This document shows positions 1 to 12,362 of a stretch of 64,000 nucleotides of DNA, one piece after another. Origin of the DNA: Beta vulgaris subsp. vulgaris (lineage: Eukaryota > Streptophyta > Magnoliopsida > Caryophyllales > Amaranthaceae); contig NC_079204.1 of assembly GCF_026745355.1 (NCBI RefSeq), positions 51,260,209 to 51,324,208 of the forward strand. Reading direction: 5' to 3'. Below the pieces are notes generated by a model. It was not told where the DNA came from. It made no database searches and was given only the letters and a program-made list of their open reading frames with translations. A program made the position numbers and the translations under genes. The first letter of the stretch is position 1. Every line of letters starts with the position of its first letter.

Positions 1-37
1 GTGGATATCCGGTTCTCTCATTGATCACTCACTAACA
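1..37 (+). repeat. End of 5' LTR of Copia A
   Basis: These bases match 5261-5297 apart from one missing C near the end, and finish in CTAACA. They fix the direction of the element and show that the rest of the 5' LTR lies to the left of the window. Confidence 0.85.
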
Positions 38-90
38 ATCTATTAGTTTAATTTCTCTTTCTTTTCGGATATGGCTCAACACTCAAGGAC

Positions 91-3000
91 ATGACTATGA
101 ACTTCCAAAAGTTGGATAAGTTTGAGGGGTGGGCTATCGAGGTGGCAAAAGAAGATGCACTTCTTGTTGACCGCCTTGAATGTGGTGTATGTGTTATCAA
201 CTCCTATGCCACCACTCCCGGAAGATGGAGAGGAAGAGCCTCTTGAGACTACTAGGAAGAGGATAAAGTGGGAGAATGATGACTACATTTGTCGTGGTCA
301 TATTCTCAACTCTCTCACCGACCCGTTGTTTGATCTCTACCAAAATGTGGAGAGTGCAAAGGAACTTTGGGATGCTCTTGAGGCCAAGTACATTTCGGAA
401 GATGCTTCAAGTAAGAAATTCCTTGTTAGTAATTTTAATTCTTTTAAAATGACTAATGATCGGCCTATTATGGAGCAATTCCATGAGGTTCATCATATTT
501 TGAACCAAATAAGATCACATGGTATGGTGATGGATGAGGCAATTGCGGTTGCCTCAATCATTGACAAATTACCAAATTCTTGGAAAGATACAAAACATCT
601 TTTAAAACATAAAAAGGAAGACATGTCCATGGAGCAATTAGGAACTCATCTTCGTATTGAAGAGGGGATCCGGGCTCAAGATGGGGTTAAGGATACTACT
701 CCTAGTATTCCTAAATCTACCGTTAATTTGGTAGAGGTTGGTGGGTCTAGTAAGACCAAGAAATCCAACAACAAACAACAACAATAACAAAACCAATGTT
801 GCAAACAAGAAGAGGAAGACCCTCTCTTGTTGGATATGCAATGGTCCTCATCTTAAGAGGGATTGTCCTTCTAACAACAAGAAGAAGACAAAGAACACAC
901 AACCTAGTGTTGTTCAAAACCAAGGTAACAATGCACATGTTAATGTAATTGAAGAAATGCATTTTGTTGCTATGATTTCTGAAATTATGTGTGTGCAGGT
1001 TGATGATTCTTGGTGGATAGATTCGGGAGCCTCTAGACATGTGTGCAATAACAAGGATTTCTTCAAGTCTTTGAAAGATTTGGATGATGGTCCAATCTTG
1101 TATATGGGGAATGATTCTACGGTAAAGGCTAGAGGCATAGGCCAAGTAGAATTGTTGTTAACCTCGGGAAAGACTTTAACTCTCCGGGATGTTGTGTATG
1201 TACCGGAAGTTAGGAAGAATCTTGTGTCAGGAGGTCTCTTGAATAAGTATGGTTTTAAAGTTGTTTTTGAGTCGGATAAATTTGTACTTTCCAAGGGTGG
1301 TATTTTTGTTGGACAAGGTTTCTTTTGTAATGGAATGTTTAAATTTAGTATTGATAATAAAATTGGTACTAGTTCTATTTACATGCTTGATGTTTCTTCT
1401 CTATGGCACAATCGTTTATGTCATGTGAATTATCGTAGATTATATGACATGTCTAAAATGGGGTTAATACCTCCTTTCGATTTAAAGTTAGAGAAGTGTC
1501 ACACTTGCGTGCTAAATAAAATTACAAAAAATCCTTATCCTAGTGTGACTAGACAAACGGTATTGCTTGAATTGGTGCATAGTGACTTGTGTGACTTTCA
1601 TAGTTCACCTTCTTTAGGAAATAAAATATATTGTAACTTTTATTGATGATTTTTCAAGGTTTTGTTACATATATTTATTATTTACTAAAGATGAAGCACT
1701 AGAAAAGTTTAAGACCTTTAAAATCGAAGTGGAACTCCAACTTAATCAAAAGATTAAAAGACTTCGAACGGATAGGGGTGGTGAATATTATAATCCAAGT
1801 TATTTTAGTTCCATTGGTGTAATTCATGAAACAACCGCCCCATACTCACCTCAAAGTAATGGTATAGCGGAAAGGAAAAATAGGGTCCTAAAAGAAATGG
1901 TTAATACCATGCTTTCTAATTCGGGTCTTAATGACGGTTTTTGGGGTGATGCAATTTTAACTGCATGTTACATTTTAAATCGAGTTCCTAATAAAAGGAA
2001 TAAGACTACCCCTTATGAACTTTGGTGTAATAAAAAGCCTAATCTCAATTACCTTAAGGTATGGGGTTGTAGGGCAATTGTCAAATTGACGGAACCTAAA
2101 AGGAAAACTTTAGGTGAAAAAGGAATTGATTGCATTTTTATAGGCTATGCGGTACATAGCAAAGCCTATAGGTTTTATGTCATTGAGCCCAATGACTTTG
2201 TCTCTATTCACTCCGTGATAGAGTCAAGGGATGCAATATTTGATGAGACTAGATTCTCATCGATTCCAAGACCAAAGGACATGATACCTAGTACTAGTTC
2301 CAATGTTGTAGATGACATTTCAATTGATCATGATACTACAACACCGGAAATTAGGAAAAGTAAAGAATTAGAAAAGAGAAATCTTTTGGACCGGATTTTC
2401 AACTATATTTAGTTGAAGGGTCAAGGGAGTCAATTTCGACTCAAATTTCATATTGTTACAATATGGAGGAGGATCCTAGGTCCTTTGATGAGGCTATGAA
2501 GTCTCATGATTCTGCTTTCTGGAAAGAGGCAGTGAATGATGAAATGGATTCTATAATGGGTAATCACACTTGGATTTTAGCTAATTTACCTCCCGGTTGC
2601 AAACCCCTAGGTTGTAAATGGATTTTTGTAAGGAAAAAGAAAATCGATGGAACCATACTAAAACATAAGGCCCGGTTAGTGGTCCAAGGTTTTAGGCAAA
2701 GATATGGTATCGATTACTTTGATACTTATGCTCCAGTAGCTAGAATAGCTACTATTAGACTATTGATAGCATTAGCTGCGATTCATGGTCTAGTAATTCA
2801 CCAAATGGATGTAAAAACTGCTTTTCTTAATGGTGAATTGGAGGAGGAAGTGTACATGAATCAACCTGAAGGGTTTGTGGTTAAAGGTCAAGAAACTAAA
2901 GTTTGCAAATTAGTTAGATCTTTGTATGGTCTTAAACAAGCACCTAAGCAATGGCATCAAAAATTTGATGAAGTTGTGTTGTCTAGTGGGTTCAAAATAA

Positions 3001-4043
3001 ATCAGTCCGATAAGTGTGTATATAGCAAATTTGATAATAACGGTAAAGGAGTTATAATTTGCTTATATGTTGATGATATGCTTATTTTTGGGACTGATTT
3101 GGAACAAGTGGAAAAGACCAAAGTCTTCCTTTCCTCTAGCTTCTCCATGAAAGATTTGGGTGAAGCGGATGTTATTCTAGGTATTAGAATAATAAGAGGG
3201 AAAGGGTCGTTTTCTTTATCACAATCTCATTATATTGAGAAAGTGGTCAAGAGGTATAATGAGTCAAATTCGACTCATTTTGCTACTCCTATGGATCCTA
3301 GTATTCACTTGGTTCCGAGTAGTGGTACTCCAATTTCACAATTGGAGTATGCAAGCTTAATTGGAAGACTTGATGTATGCTATGACTAGCACTCGGCCGG
3401 ATATAGCCTTTGCTATTGGCAAGCTCAGTAGGTATACTAGTAATCCTAGTATGTTGCATTGGCAAGCATTGAGAAGAGTGTTAAGGTACTTGAATAAGAC
3501 CTTGGATTATGTCATAACATACAAAGAGAACCTTCTATCTTAGAAGGTTACTCGGATGCTAGTTGGATTTCGAATAAGGAAGATTATTCATCCACTAGTG
3601 GTTGGGTGTTTCTTCTTGGAGGAGGTGCCATTTCATGGGCATCCAAGAAGCAAACATGTATAACGGATTCCACTATGGCATCGGAATTCATTGCTTTGGC
3701 TTCTTGTTGCCAAGAAGCGGAATGGCTAAGGAATGTGTTGAGTGAGGTGGACTTATGGGTGAAACCAATGTCACCTCTTGCTATCCATTGTGATAGTGCA
3801 TCAACCATAGCTAAAGCATATAGTGAAGTCTACAATGGCAAGTCAAGGCACATTGGAGTTAGACATAGCTATGTGCGGGAAATGATAAGGAATAGTTGTA
3901 TAACTATTAATTTTGTTCGGTCTAGTTTGAACTTGGCGGATACGTTTACAAAACCGTTGTCAAGGGAACTAGTGAACAAAATGAACAAAGGGATGGGTCT
4001 TAAGCCTATTGATCAACCTATGGTGAAGGAAAACTCTATTTGA
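91..4043 (+). pseudogene. Frameshifted Copia gag-pol polyprotein
   Basis: An ATG at 91 opens a Gag that shifts frame near 124 and continues to 787 (Gag core RWQKKMHFLL). The next frame gives a zinc knuckle CWICNGPHLKRDC (C-x2-C-x3-H-x4-C, 828-866), an aspartic protease with WIDSGAS (about 1015) and the GAG-pre-integrase WHNRLCHVNYRRL. After a shift near 1630 comes the integrase core (DDFSR, LRTDRGGE, then the catalytic Glu in NGIAERKNR). After another shift near 2390 comes reverse transcriptase (KARLVVQGF, MDVKTAFLNGEL, YVDD near 3066). Shifts near 3365 and 3530 precede RNase H (SDASW, KSRHIGVRHS), ending at TGA 4041. All domains are recognisable, but a single protein cannot be made. Confidence 0.9.
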
Positions 4044-4536
4044 TGTCTAATACAACGTTAGATCTCAAATTCAAGGAGGATAGTACTTCTCTAAGAGGTT
4101 GGGAGCACTTGTTTAATACATCCCGAGGTTAGTGCTTGTTGCTACAATGATAAAGAGGTTGAATTTTATTCTTAATAAATCTTTGATAAGGTGCTCAATT
4201 GTAGGAGCATGTCCGGAAAGATTTACCTATGTAAGCTAGAAGTTTGGCCGCTTCATCAAGTCTAAGGCTTGACTTGGAATGCTTATGAATGGATATGGAC
4301 ACCAAGGCTTCATAGGTGTCGGAGGTTTTAAGAACCTAGTTTATGTTTTGTGTATTAGTAACTTCAATAATTTGTAATGGTTATATGATTCAAAGCTTTG
4401 TCTATCATTATGATCTAAATTATTGTAAAGATTACTTTTACTAAATGGAAATTCAATCGTTAGATATTTCCATGATGCATGAACATGTGTGTTTGCGATT
4501 TATAGCAAGTTGAAAAACTTTTCAACATTACCCTAT

Positions 4537-4550
4537 AAATGGGAGGAGGA
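4537..4550 (+). other. Polypurine tract of Copia A
   Basis: AAATGGGAGGAGGA ends one base before the TGTTGGAAC that starts the 3' LTR. This is the expected plus-strand primer position for an LTR retrotransposon. Confidence 0.75.
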
Positions 4551-4551
4551 T

Positions 4552-5297
4552 TGTTGGAACATTTATAGGGTAATGGGTTTGAAACTCATAAGGGTATGTA
4601 CTAGAAGAGGAGGAGGTCTAGTATGCAAAAGGCTAGAGTGCATCAAGTGGCAAAACGCATTGATAAACCAAGGGAGACAGAAGACTGGCCGCGAGTCGCG
4701 ACAACCGTCGCGAGTCGCGACCAGTGGCCCGTCGCGAGTCGCGACAGGCGTCGCGGGTCGCGACCAGCGCCTCGCGACTCGCGAGCTTCTTCGGCAGTCG
4801 CGACGTGTCTTCTGCCTTGGAATGCGAAAAGATGCCTTGACGGTTTTATGTCCGTTGTGATGTTATGGTCTCATTTTAATGACCTTTAAGGTCCTTAAAT
4901 CAGTAGATTAAAGGCCTTTGATGGGTGATTAAAATGGGGGTTATGGGATTAACTACTCTAGTCAATGAAAGGTTTATTCTTCCTATATAAACCTTGGGAT
5001 TCTTATGAGTGAGAGGTTAGAAGAAAAATCAGATTATCTATACTCTCAAATACTTCTTGCTTTGCTTAAGAGAAACCTTGCAATCTTCTCTTGAGTGTTC
5101 CTCACAAACACAAAACACAAGTTCTTGTTGATTCACTTAGAAGATCATCTAAGTGGATTGTTTCTCTCCATTGTATCTCATTAGTTATTTCGTGTTAACC
5201 CGGTGATCCTAGAGGGGAGAAATTAAACTAATAGGAAAGCGTAGTTTCCGTGCCTTGGAGTGGATATCCGGTTCTCTCATTGATCACTCACCTAACA
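4552..5297 (+). repeat. 3' LTR of Copia A (746 bp) with GC-palindrome cluster and TATA box
   Basis: The LTR starts TGTTGG and ends CTAACA, an inverted-repeat pair. Within it, 4690-4806 holds about six copies of TCGCGA-type palindromes such as TCGCGAGTCGCGA, in sharp contrast to the AT-rich surroundings. A TATA box (TATATAAA, 4985-4992) lies about 180 bp downstream, so the palindromes sit in U3. The last 37 bases match the window start. Confidence 0.85.
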
Positions 5298-5833
5298 AAG
5301 AGCAAATAGTTAGAAGCTAGAGATTCGTTAATGGAGGAAAAGAAAGCTAAGAGATTCGTTAATGGAGGAGAGAAAGTTAGGGTTTATAATTGAGGAGAGA
5401 GAAAGTTAGGAATATGTTGAACACTTGAAGAGGAAAGTAGAAAATAGTTAGGGTTTATAATTGAGGAGAAGGAAAGTTAGGAATATGTTGAACACTTGAA
5501 GAGGAAAGTAGAAAATAGTTAGGGTTTAGAATTTGCAAATCACACCCTTGCACATGGAATTTCAGAATTCTTAAAATTGGGCTATTATTATAGAGGTTGG
5601 AATTTGGTTGGAATTGGGCCAATTCCAATTCCAAATTTATGGATTTCCCAAACATGTCATTTGGCCCAATTCCACATTTAGAAATGAAATGCTCATTCCC
5701 AAACATAGCATAGAGTTAATTATAAAAGCTAGCAATAGTTTACATGGTTTAGTGTTGTACTTCTGTTACTATCAAACACAAAGACTGAGTAGTGAGTAAT
5801 GTGGAAGTGTTTCGCTTAACTTCGCCTAACTAA
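5298..5833. other. Intergenic DNA between Copia A and the nested element block
   Basis: No gene is seen. It contains short degenerate repeats of AGAGATTCGTTAATGGAGGA (about 5321-5370), then the 71-bp tandem duplication listed separately. The rest is AT-rich with no coding potential that I recognise. Confidence 0.6.
5376..5517 (+). repeat. Two tandem copies of a 71-bp unit
   Basis: The unit begins GTTAGGGTTTATAATTGAGG at 5376 and again at 5447. A third copy starts at 5518 but runs only about 11 bases. The two copies differ by only a few bases, indicating a recent local duplication. Confidence 0.85.
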
Positions 5834-5979
5834 TACTTCCTCTGTTCATTTTTAAGTGCAACACTTTGACTTTTGCACTATTCACACACCTTATTTTGAT
5901 CATGTTTCTTTTTTTTACTAATAAATAAGAATAAAAATGATCATATAAAATGTTGTTGGATTTGTTTCAATAATGAATA

Positions 5980-6562
5980 TGTAAGAATAGTGACTTGAAT
6001 GGTGCCTTGAAGGTGTTTGGTAGAATGCGTGAAGAAGGAATGACATAAGGCTAACTTTGAATGGACATATCTCTCAATCTATAAATGATTTTGAGGTGAT
6101 TCAAAGTGGAGGTGATAGCTTGTTCCGAGAGCTTTCCAACGATAGGTCATATGCCCAATTCCGCTGATAAATGAGAAAGTTATGACAGTTTTACGAAGTC
6201 GCCCAATGGCATTGGGCGAGGTCGCCAGATAGGGCGGCTGACCGAATAACGACCGGGCAAGCTTCGCCCGATCGGGCGCGCAACAAAACTGGGCAAAGGG
6301 AAATTACCGCCCGATCGGGCGGCTGACCGGGTAACGCGGAAACGCGTTTTCTGTTGTGGATATAAATATGTTATTTATATCTTAGGGTTTAGACTACGAA
6401 AACTCTCTCTGTTCTTTCTGTAATCTGGTTTTCCTCACATAATAAAATATTCTCCCTCTCTCTGCCGTGGATGTAGCCAAATTGGTGAACCATGTAAATC
6501 TGTTGTATGTTTTTATTGTTTTTGCATTCATATTTTGTTTCTCTCTCACGTCCGTTATAACA
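5980..6562 (+). repeat. 5' LTR of Copia B
   Basis: It starts TGTAAGAATAG and ends TTATAACA. U3 carries a cluster of CGCCCGATCGGGCG-type palindromes (6200-6345) just upstream of a TATA box (TATAAATA, 6361-6368). It is 583 bp against 604 bp in the 3' LTR. The 3' copy has one additional palindrome unit of about 20 bp. Confidence 0.93.
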
Positions 6563-6565
6563 AAT

Positions 6566-6577
6566 TGGTATCAAGAG
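6566..6577 (+). other. Primer binding site of Copia B (initiator tRNA-Met type)
   Basis: TGGTATCAAGAGC begins three bases after the 5' LTR. It differs by one inserted base from the usual plant Copia site complementary to initiator tRNA-Met. Confidence 0.85.
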
Positions 6578-6604
6578 CTTTGGTGATCGATCTGTGTGAG
6601 AAAG

Positions 6605-8050
6605 ATGTCTGGGATGAATGTCAAAATCGATAAATTTACTGGGAGGAATAGTTTTAGTCTGTAGCAAATCAAGATGCGGGCTTTACTGAAGCAACAGGGG
6701 TTGTGGGCACCGTTGGCCAAGAAGGCAACGAATTCAGTTACCGCTGAGATGGAAATTCTGGAGGAAAAGGCGCATTCAATAATTATGTTGTGTCTGTCTG
6801 ACGACATAATTACTGAAGTTGCGGAGGAGGAAACTGCTGCTGGTTTGTGGTTGAAGTTAGAGAGTTTATACATGACGAAATCTCTAACCAACAAGTTGAT
6901 GATGAAGCAACGTTTGTTCAGCCTGCGTATGCAGGAAGGTACGTCTCTAAGGGATCATCTAGATAAACTGAATACCATCTTACTAGATCTACGAATTGAT
7001 GTTAAAGTAGATGATGAGGATGCTGCTTTAATATTGTTGGTATCTTTGCCTATATCATATGAGAATTTTGTGGATTCCTTTATTGTTGGTAAAGATAGTT
7101 TGTCGTTAGAAGAAGTAAGATCTGCTCTGCACACTAGAGAGATTCGTCATAAGGCGTCTGGTACAGGTACAGGCGATCAGGCTGCTGGATTAGTAGCCAG
7201 TAGTAATGGACAGGAGAATTCGGGGAAAAAATCCAGGAAACCGTCTTTTAGGGGTCCTAAATCTAGTGATGTCTGTAATTACTATAAGAAAACGTGGCAT
7301 TAGAAAAGGGAGTGTCCTAAAAAGAAAAATAAATCTGGGTCTGATGAATCTGGGTCTGGTTCTGCTGCTGTTGCAGCAGAAAATTTCAGTTCTGGTGATG
7401 ATATTGCTTTAGTTGCCAATGAACAAACACATTGCAGTAATGTGTGGGTTTCAGATTCTGGAGCGTCTTGTCATATGTGTTCGCGCAATGAGTGGTTTAT
7501 GAACTATAAACAGGTTGATGGAAGTATTACTATGGCCAACAGTGAGGTCTGTAAGACAGTTGGTATAGGGTCCATCAGAATTAGGACATGTGATGGCAAA
7601 GTTTGTACTTTGAATGATGTTAGGCATGTTCCACAGGTTACAAAGAATCTGATTTCACTTAGTCTGTTAGACAAGAAAGGGTTCAGTTTCAAAGGTGAGG
7701 GTGGAGGGTTGTATGTCTACAGGGGTTCGAAGATGATTCTGAAAGGGGTTAAACGGGAGACATTGTATGTGTTGCAAGGGTCTACGTTATCTGAGTCTGG
7801 GGTTGCTACATTGGCTGTTTGTGATAGTGTTGAGAAACAGGTGGAGCATAGAGGCACTTTAGGTTGGAGTGGTGGTTCACGTCAGGGAGAAATCTGTCAA
7901 CACTCACAATCTGAATATGAAATTCCGTGTTCTTCGTCATCAAAATTGGGTCAGTCAAACTTGACTCCTGGTCAGCATGAAATCTTTGGGAACTCTCCCC
8001 AAAGGACGGTTGTAAGACATGGGGGTTTTGCACTGTATGTCGAGAGGTGA
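6605..8050 (+). pseudogene. Copia B gag-protease reading frame with two internal stops
   Basis: From ATG 6605 a single frame runs to 8050 with only two interruptions. One is TAG at 6662, where Trp is expected in the Gag N-terminus (SFSL-stop-QIKM). The other is a stop at 7301 inside the zinc knuckle (CNYYKKTWH-stop-KRECP), where the second Cys is also lost to Tyr. The Gag central part has the UBN2-type core (LWLKLESLYMTKSLTNK). Protease has VSDSGASCHMC near residue 280. The last 70 residues do not resemble the usual integrase start. Absence of frameshifts suggests fairly recent decay. Confidence 0.88.
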
Positions 8051-8226
8051 ATATTTTGGCCGTCCAAGGAAGGTGTTACTTGTGCTAGAAAGAGTATAAG
8101 GAACACATCTGTTCGGATCTGATTCCACAGGGTAAGTTCCAAGGTTGCTTGGACTTACAAGCTGTTCGTGATTGTTAGTTGCCCTTTTGGGGCAATTCTG
8201 GGGTCCTTAGGGACTAATATGGTCTG
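8051..8226 (+). other. Non-coding internal DNA of Copia B left of the Gypsy insertion
   Basis: Short internal stretch after the gag-protease frame, with no recognisable integrase or RT. It continues on the other side of the Athila insertion at 17072-17168, up to the purine tract before the 3' LTR. Confidence 0.6.
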
Positions 8227-8231
8227 GTTGT

Positions 8232-9717
8232 TGATGTATCGTATTTTTATATAGGTTTTAGTTGCATTTAGGTTGCATTCTAGGAAAATTTAGGTGTATT
8301 TTGGTTCATAATTGCACGCTTTTACTTAATTTGCGAAATATTACTCCTCTTGTGCGTTTTTGGTATTCCTTAATGAATTTCAGATATCGAGAACATAATT
8401 GGAGCATTATTGGGCAAGCTTGAGTACTTAGGATCAAATGGAAGCAAGCTACATTGATAAGGATCACTTTGGATGTATTTGAGTGCAAATTGGAGCTCAA
8501 TTGGAGTTGGAATTCATTGAGATAATTGCGAAAATCGAGTCATGCTCACTCTTTTATCCATAACTTCCGACTTGATGCTGATATTTGTCTGATTCTAAAG
8601 GCATTGGAAAGTAGGCTTGAAGAGCTTTCCAACGATAGGCTATACGGCCCAAGACGAGTTATATTCTAAGAGATATGGGCCTTGCAAGTTAGCCCAGTTT
8701 TGCTGAAAATTCCTACGCGCGCGGGCTGCACGATTTCCTTAATGATTTAGTTGGATCTTCCTTATCTTGTAATTAAAAACAAGGCCACGATTATTAGGAG
8801 GAGGAGATTGATTTTTGGAGATTTGGATAGGGATAACGTGAGTTTTATTTTGTTCTTTTGGGGGGCTTCACGTTTTTGAAGGTCATTCTCCATTATTTTC
8901 CTCAAGTCTTTTGTTTCGACATTCAAGTTTGCAATTTCATCAATTAATTCAAGTATTATTTTCTCTTCTCTATTCTATTTATTATTATTGTTAATCATGC
9001 TTTCTTTTAATATTTATTTTGTTTATTCAATCATCATGTGTGAGTAGTTTTCTATTCTAGGGTTAGGTTGAACCCTAATATGAATTGATGCTTGTTTAAT
9101 TCCCAATTCCCAAACTTTAATTAATTTATGATTCATTTATTTTAGGGTTGGTTTTAATTATCAATATATGACTAGAAATAGTATATATTGAATGTGATTA
9201 TTTTTGCAACGAAAGTTGATCTTAATCGAATCTAGAACCCTAATTTAAGATAAAGGAAATCATCACGAAAGTAGTTGATGGAATTTATTAGGATGTTAGG
9301 ATGCTATGTCTAAAGTCCTTAATTTGCATGACTCCATGAAAATAGGCATGATTGCATTGTTAGGGAAGCTATTGATTGATCGAAAGAAATCCTTAGTATT
9401 ATTAGGGCGCGTCTATCCTATGAGTTATTTATTAGTTAATTAAGGGAAAAGGGATTGTTTGTGGCATTAATTCGTATTAGTGGGGATACTTAAACCTAGA
9501 TGTCTTTAGTCTTTGATTCACTCTTGATAATTTCATTTGCTTTAGTTATTTAGATTAGTTCATCATCACTTATTTGATTACTTGCTTAGTATTAATTAGA
9601 GTCAATTTAACTACTTTGAATCAGTTAGTCTCTTGGGATTCGATCCTTACTTGCCCGACTACATTAGTTAGGAGGAATAGTTAGGTTATTTTTGTTAGGT
9701 ACGCGATAAGCCTTTCA
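8232..9717 (+). repeat. 5' LTR of the Athila-like element
   Basis: 1486 bp, bounded by TG and CA and near-identical to 15583-17066. By eye about twenty substitutions or 1-3-base indels separate the two copies. Confidence 0.95.
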
Positions 9718-9722
9718 AATTT

Positions 9723-9740
9723 TGGCGCCGTTGCCGGGGA
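9723..9740 (+). other. Primer binding site (tRNA-Asp type)
   Basis: TGGCGCCGTTGCCGGGGA follows the 5' LTR by five bases. It is the standard primer site of Athila and related plant Gypsy elements. Confidence 0.92.
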
Positions 9741-9890
9741 CTAACGGTATTTAAATTAGTTATTTTTGATTTTATTTTTGCTAAGTTTTTCTTTTAGTTT
9801 GCTGCTTCGGCTATCATTTCTTGTTTATTTGATCTTTTGTTTTTAGTTCTTTCTTTGTTGCATGCAAACTCGACGTAGAGTCCACAGAAT

Positions 9891-12201
9891 TTGATTCCTC
9901 TAGATCTTGAAATCGAAGCCACTGCACGCAAGCAAGGAAGTACAAAGAAAAGAATTAAGAATAAGAAGAAAGCAATGGGTGAAGAAGCAACTAAAACTCT
10001 TTGGGAGTATGGTGTACCAGATACTACAACTGGTGCATTATCGAGCATTGTTCGACCAGCCGTCAATGCTGCAAATTTTGAACTTAAGCCTCAATTCATC
10101 CAGTTCATCTCCAACGATTCATTTGCAGGGTTACCCAATGAATGCCCTGTGAGTCACATTGCTAGTTTCTTGGAGAAATGCGACACAGTGAAAATCAACA
10201 GTGTGAGTGAGGATGCTATTCGACTACGCCTTTTTCCTTTCTCTCTTCGAGATAGGGCAAGGGAGTGGTTGAGAGATGAAGGTGTCGGAACTTTTGATAC
10301 ATGGGGGAAACTTGCCAAAGCATTCTTGGTGAAGTTTTTGGGGCAAGAAAAGACTGCGAAGCTGAGGAACGAGTTAGCAACCTTTGAGCAACATGACGAC
10401 GAATCATTGTATGAAGCATGGAGAAGGTTTCTACGTTTGCAAAGACAATGTCCTCATCACGGGATTCCTGAATGGATGTTGATACAGACTTTCTACAATG
10501 GTTTGACACATGAGTTTCGTATCTACATTGATGCTGCTTCAGTGGTTCCCTTATGACTAAGAATCCAACCGAAGCAAAGGAGTTGATTGAGAAGATGGCG
10601 GCCAATGACAACTACCATCCAAATGGTCGCAATCGTGCTAAGAAGGGGGTAAATATGATGTTGATGCGCTAACCACTTTGACTAATACTGTGCAGGCACT
10701 ATCTCACAAGTTTGATCGACTCCAAGCTGGTTCATCTATGATGGTCTCATGTCAGATGTTGGAGTACAAGGACATGCTGCTACTGAATGTCAAATCAACA
10801 ATGATAGGATGACAATTGAGCAAGCCAATGCTCTTTATAACTCCAATCCAAAGCAGCCATATGATCCTTATTCTAACACGTACAATGAAGGATGGAAGCA
10901 AACCTGCATTCTCATACAAGAACACTCAAGCACAACTCAATCCACCTCCTCCACCTCGCAACAACTTTAATGCACCACCAGGTTTTCAAGCTAGAGCACC
11001 ATTCAATCTCATGTCAATCAAGGTGTTAATCAGCAACCTCCTCCAATTCAACAGAAAAGCAACTTGGAGTTATGATGGAGAACCTTTTAGCCCAACAAAC
11101 AACTTCATGGCTCAACAGGTAAGCAAAATGAGAAGACTGATAACGCAATTCAACAAATTCAAGCTCAGAACAAGCTCTTGGAAAGTCAAATAAGCCAACT
11201 TGCACATCAGGTGGGCCAATTATCAAAAGCTCCTGGTCATTTTCCAGGTAATAGTGAACAACCACCTAAGGCTCATATCAATGCTGTGATTTTGAGGAAC
11301 GGAAAAGAGCTACAAGATCATCCTTTGAAGGAGCCATCAAAAAGAACTGTGGAAGAGACGGTTCAAACTAGAAAGTGGTAGAGAATGAGATTGTCGAAGA
11401 AGAAAGAAGGAACCTACTCCTACCCCTATTCGGCCTTACACGCCACCAGTTCCATTCCCACAAAGGTTGGCCCGTGCAAAATTAGAGAAGAAATATGGGA
11501 AGTTCCTTGATATACTGAAGAAGTTGCACATAAACATACCATTCTTGGAGGCTATCTCTGAGATGCCATCTTATGCAAAATTTCTGAAAGACATGCTCTC
11601 AAACAAGCGGAAGATCGAGGAAAATGCAACTGTTTCACTTACAGCAGAATGTAGTGCTATTTTGCAGAATAAACTTCCCAAGAAGCTAGGAGATCCGGGT
11701 AGCTACTCTATTCCTGTGAAGCTAGGAGATATGAAATAAAAAAGGCACTTTGGATCTTGGGGCAAGTGTTAGTCTAATGCCTTTGTCAATTTGCAAGAAG
11801 CGTCAAATGGGTGAACCCAAACCCACACGTATTTCCCTACAATTAGCAGATAGAACTGTAAAGTATCCACTTGGTATCCTTGAAGATGTTCCACTCCGTG
11901 TTGGGAAGTTTTTCATTCCATGTGACTTTGTAGTAATGAAATGGAGGAAGATGCGCAGGTCCCTATCATTCTGGGGAGACCTTTCCTGGCCACTGCTGGA
12001 GCCATCATTGACATGAAGAATGGAAAGATTACCTTTGAAGTAGGTACTGAGAAGATGGAGTACAATCTCACAAACTCCATGGAAGCTCCTTCTATGGGAG
12101 AGACTATCTATAGAGTGGATGCTCTAGATGAGGCGATAGAGGTAAAAGCTGCTAGTCTACAGCTTAATGATTCACTGCAAACCGCCTCATGGGAATGTTG
12201 A
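9891..12201 (+). pseudogene. Athila-type gag and aspartic protease, multiply frameshifted
   Basis: Gag is readable from about 9891 to 10556 (FELKPQFIQFISND, then RDRAREWL and FLVKFLGQEK, the retrotransposon Gag core). It breaks at 10550 and is followed by a degenerate linker. The frame at 11178-11381 (QISQLAHQVGQLSK) and that at 11467-11739 (LARAKLEKKYGKFLDI) are typical of the Athila region before protease. The protease follows a stop at 11737 (DLGASVSLMPLSI) and finishes in the next frame (VPIILGRPFLATAGA). Asp-Leu-Gly-Ala replaces the usual Asp-Ser-Gly-Ala; my recollection is that this is common in this lineage. Confidence 0.88.
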
Positions 12202-12362
12202 TGAAGAGGATGGGAAACTAGGGAGTACAAGAGGCTCTTAGAGGAACCACATTCATTACCTAGTATTGAGCCTATCAAGGAGGTGTTGACACACGAAGAA
12301 TCTAAGGAGAGTACTATGTTCCTGAGGTAGAGTTAAAGTTATGAAAACTCAAGGTTGTACAA

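Larger units (their letters stand above)
1..5297 (+). mobile_element. Ty1/Copia LTR retrotransposon (copy A), 5' LTR cut by window edge
   Basis: The first 37 bases repeat the end of the LTR that closes at 5297, so the window opens at the last bases of the 5' LTR. Between them lies a gag-protease-integrase-RT-RNase H order, which defines Ty1/Copia. A purine-rich tract abuts the 3' LTR. The coding region is broken by about six frameshifts, so the copy is dead. The insertion duplication cannot be tested because the 5' flank is outside the window. No clear tRNA-Met primer site follows the 5' LTR. Confidence 0.92.

Noticed and set aside
5984..6562. Copia B LTR and the block at 58787 as copies of one family because both have CGCCCGATCGGGCG
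   Set aside because: Outside the palindrome cluster the sequences do not match, so only the motif is shared.
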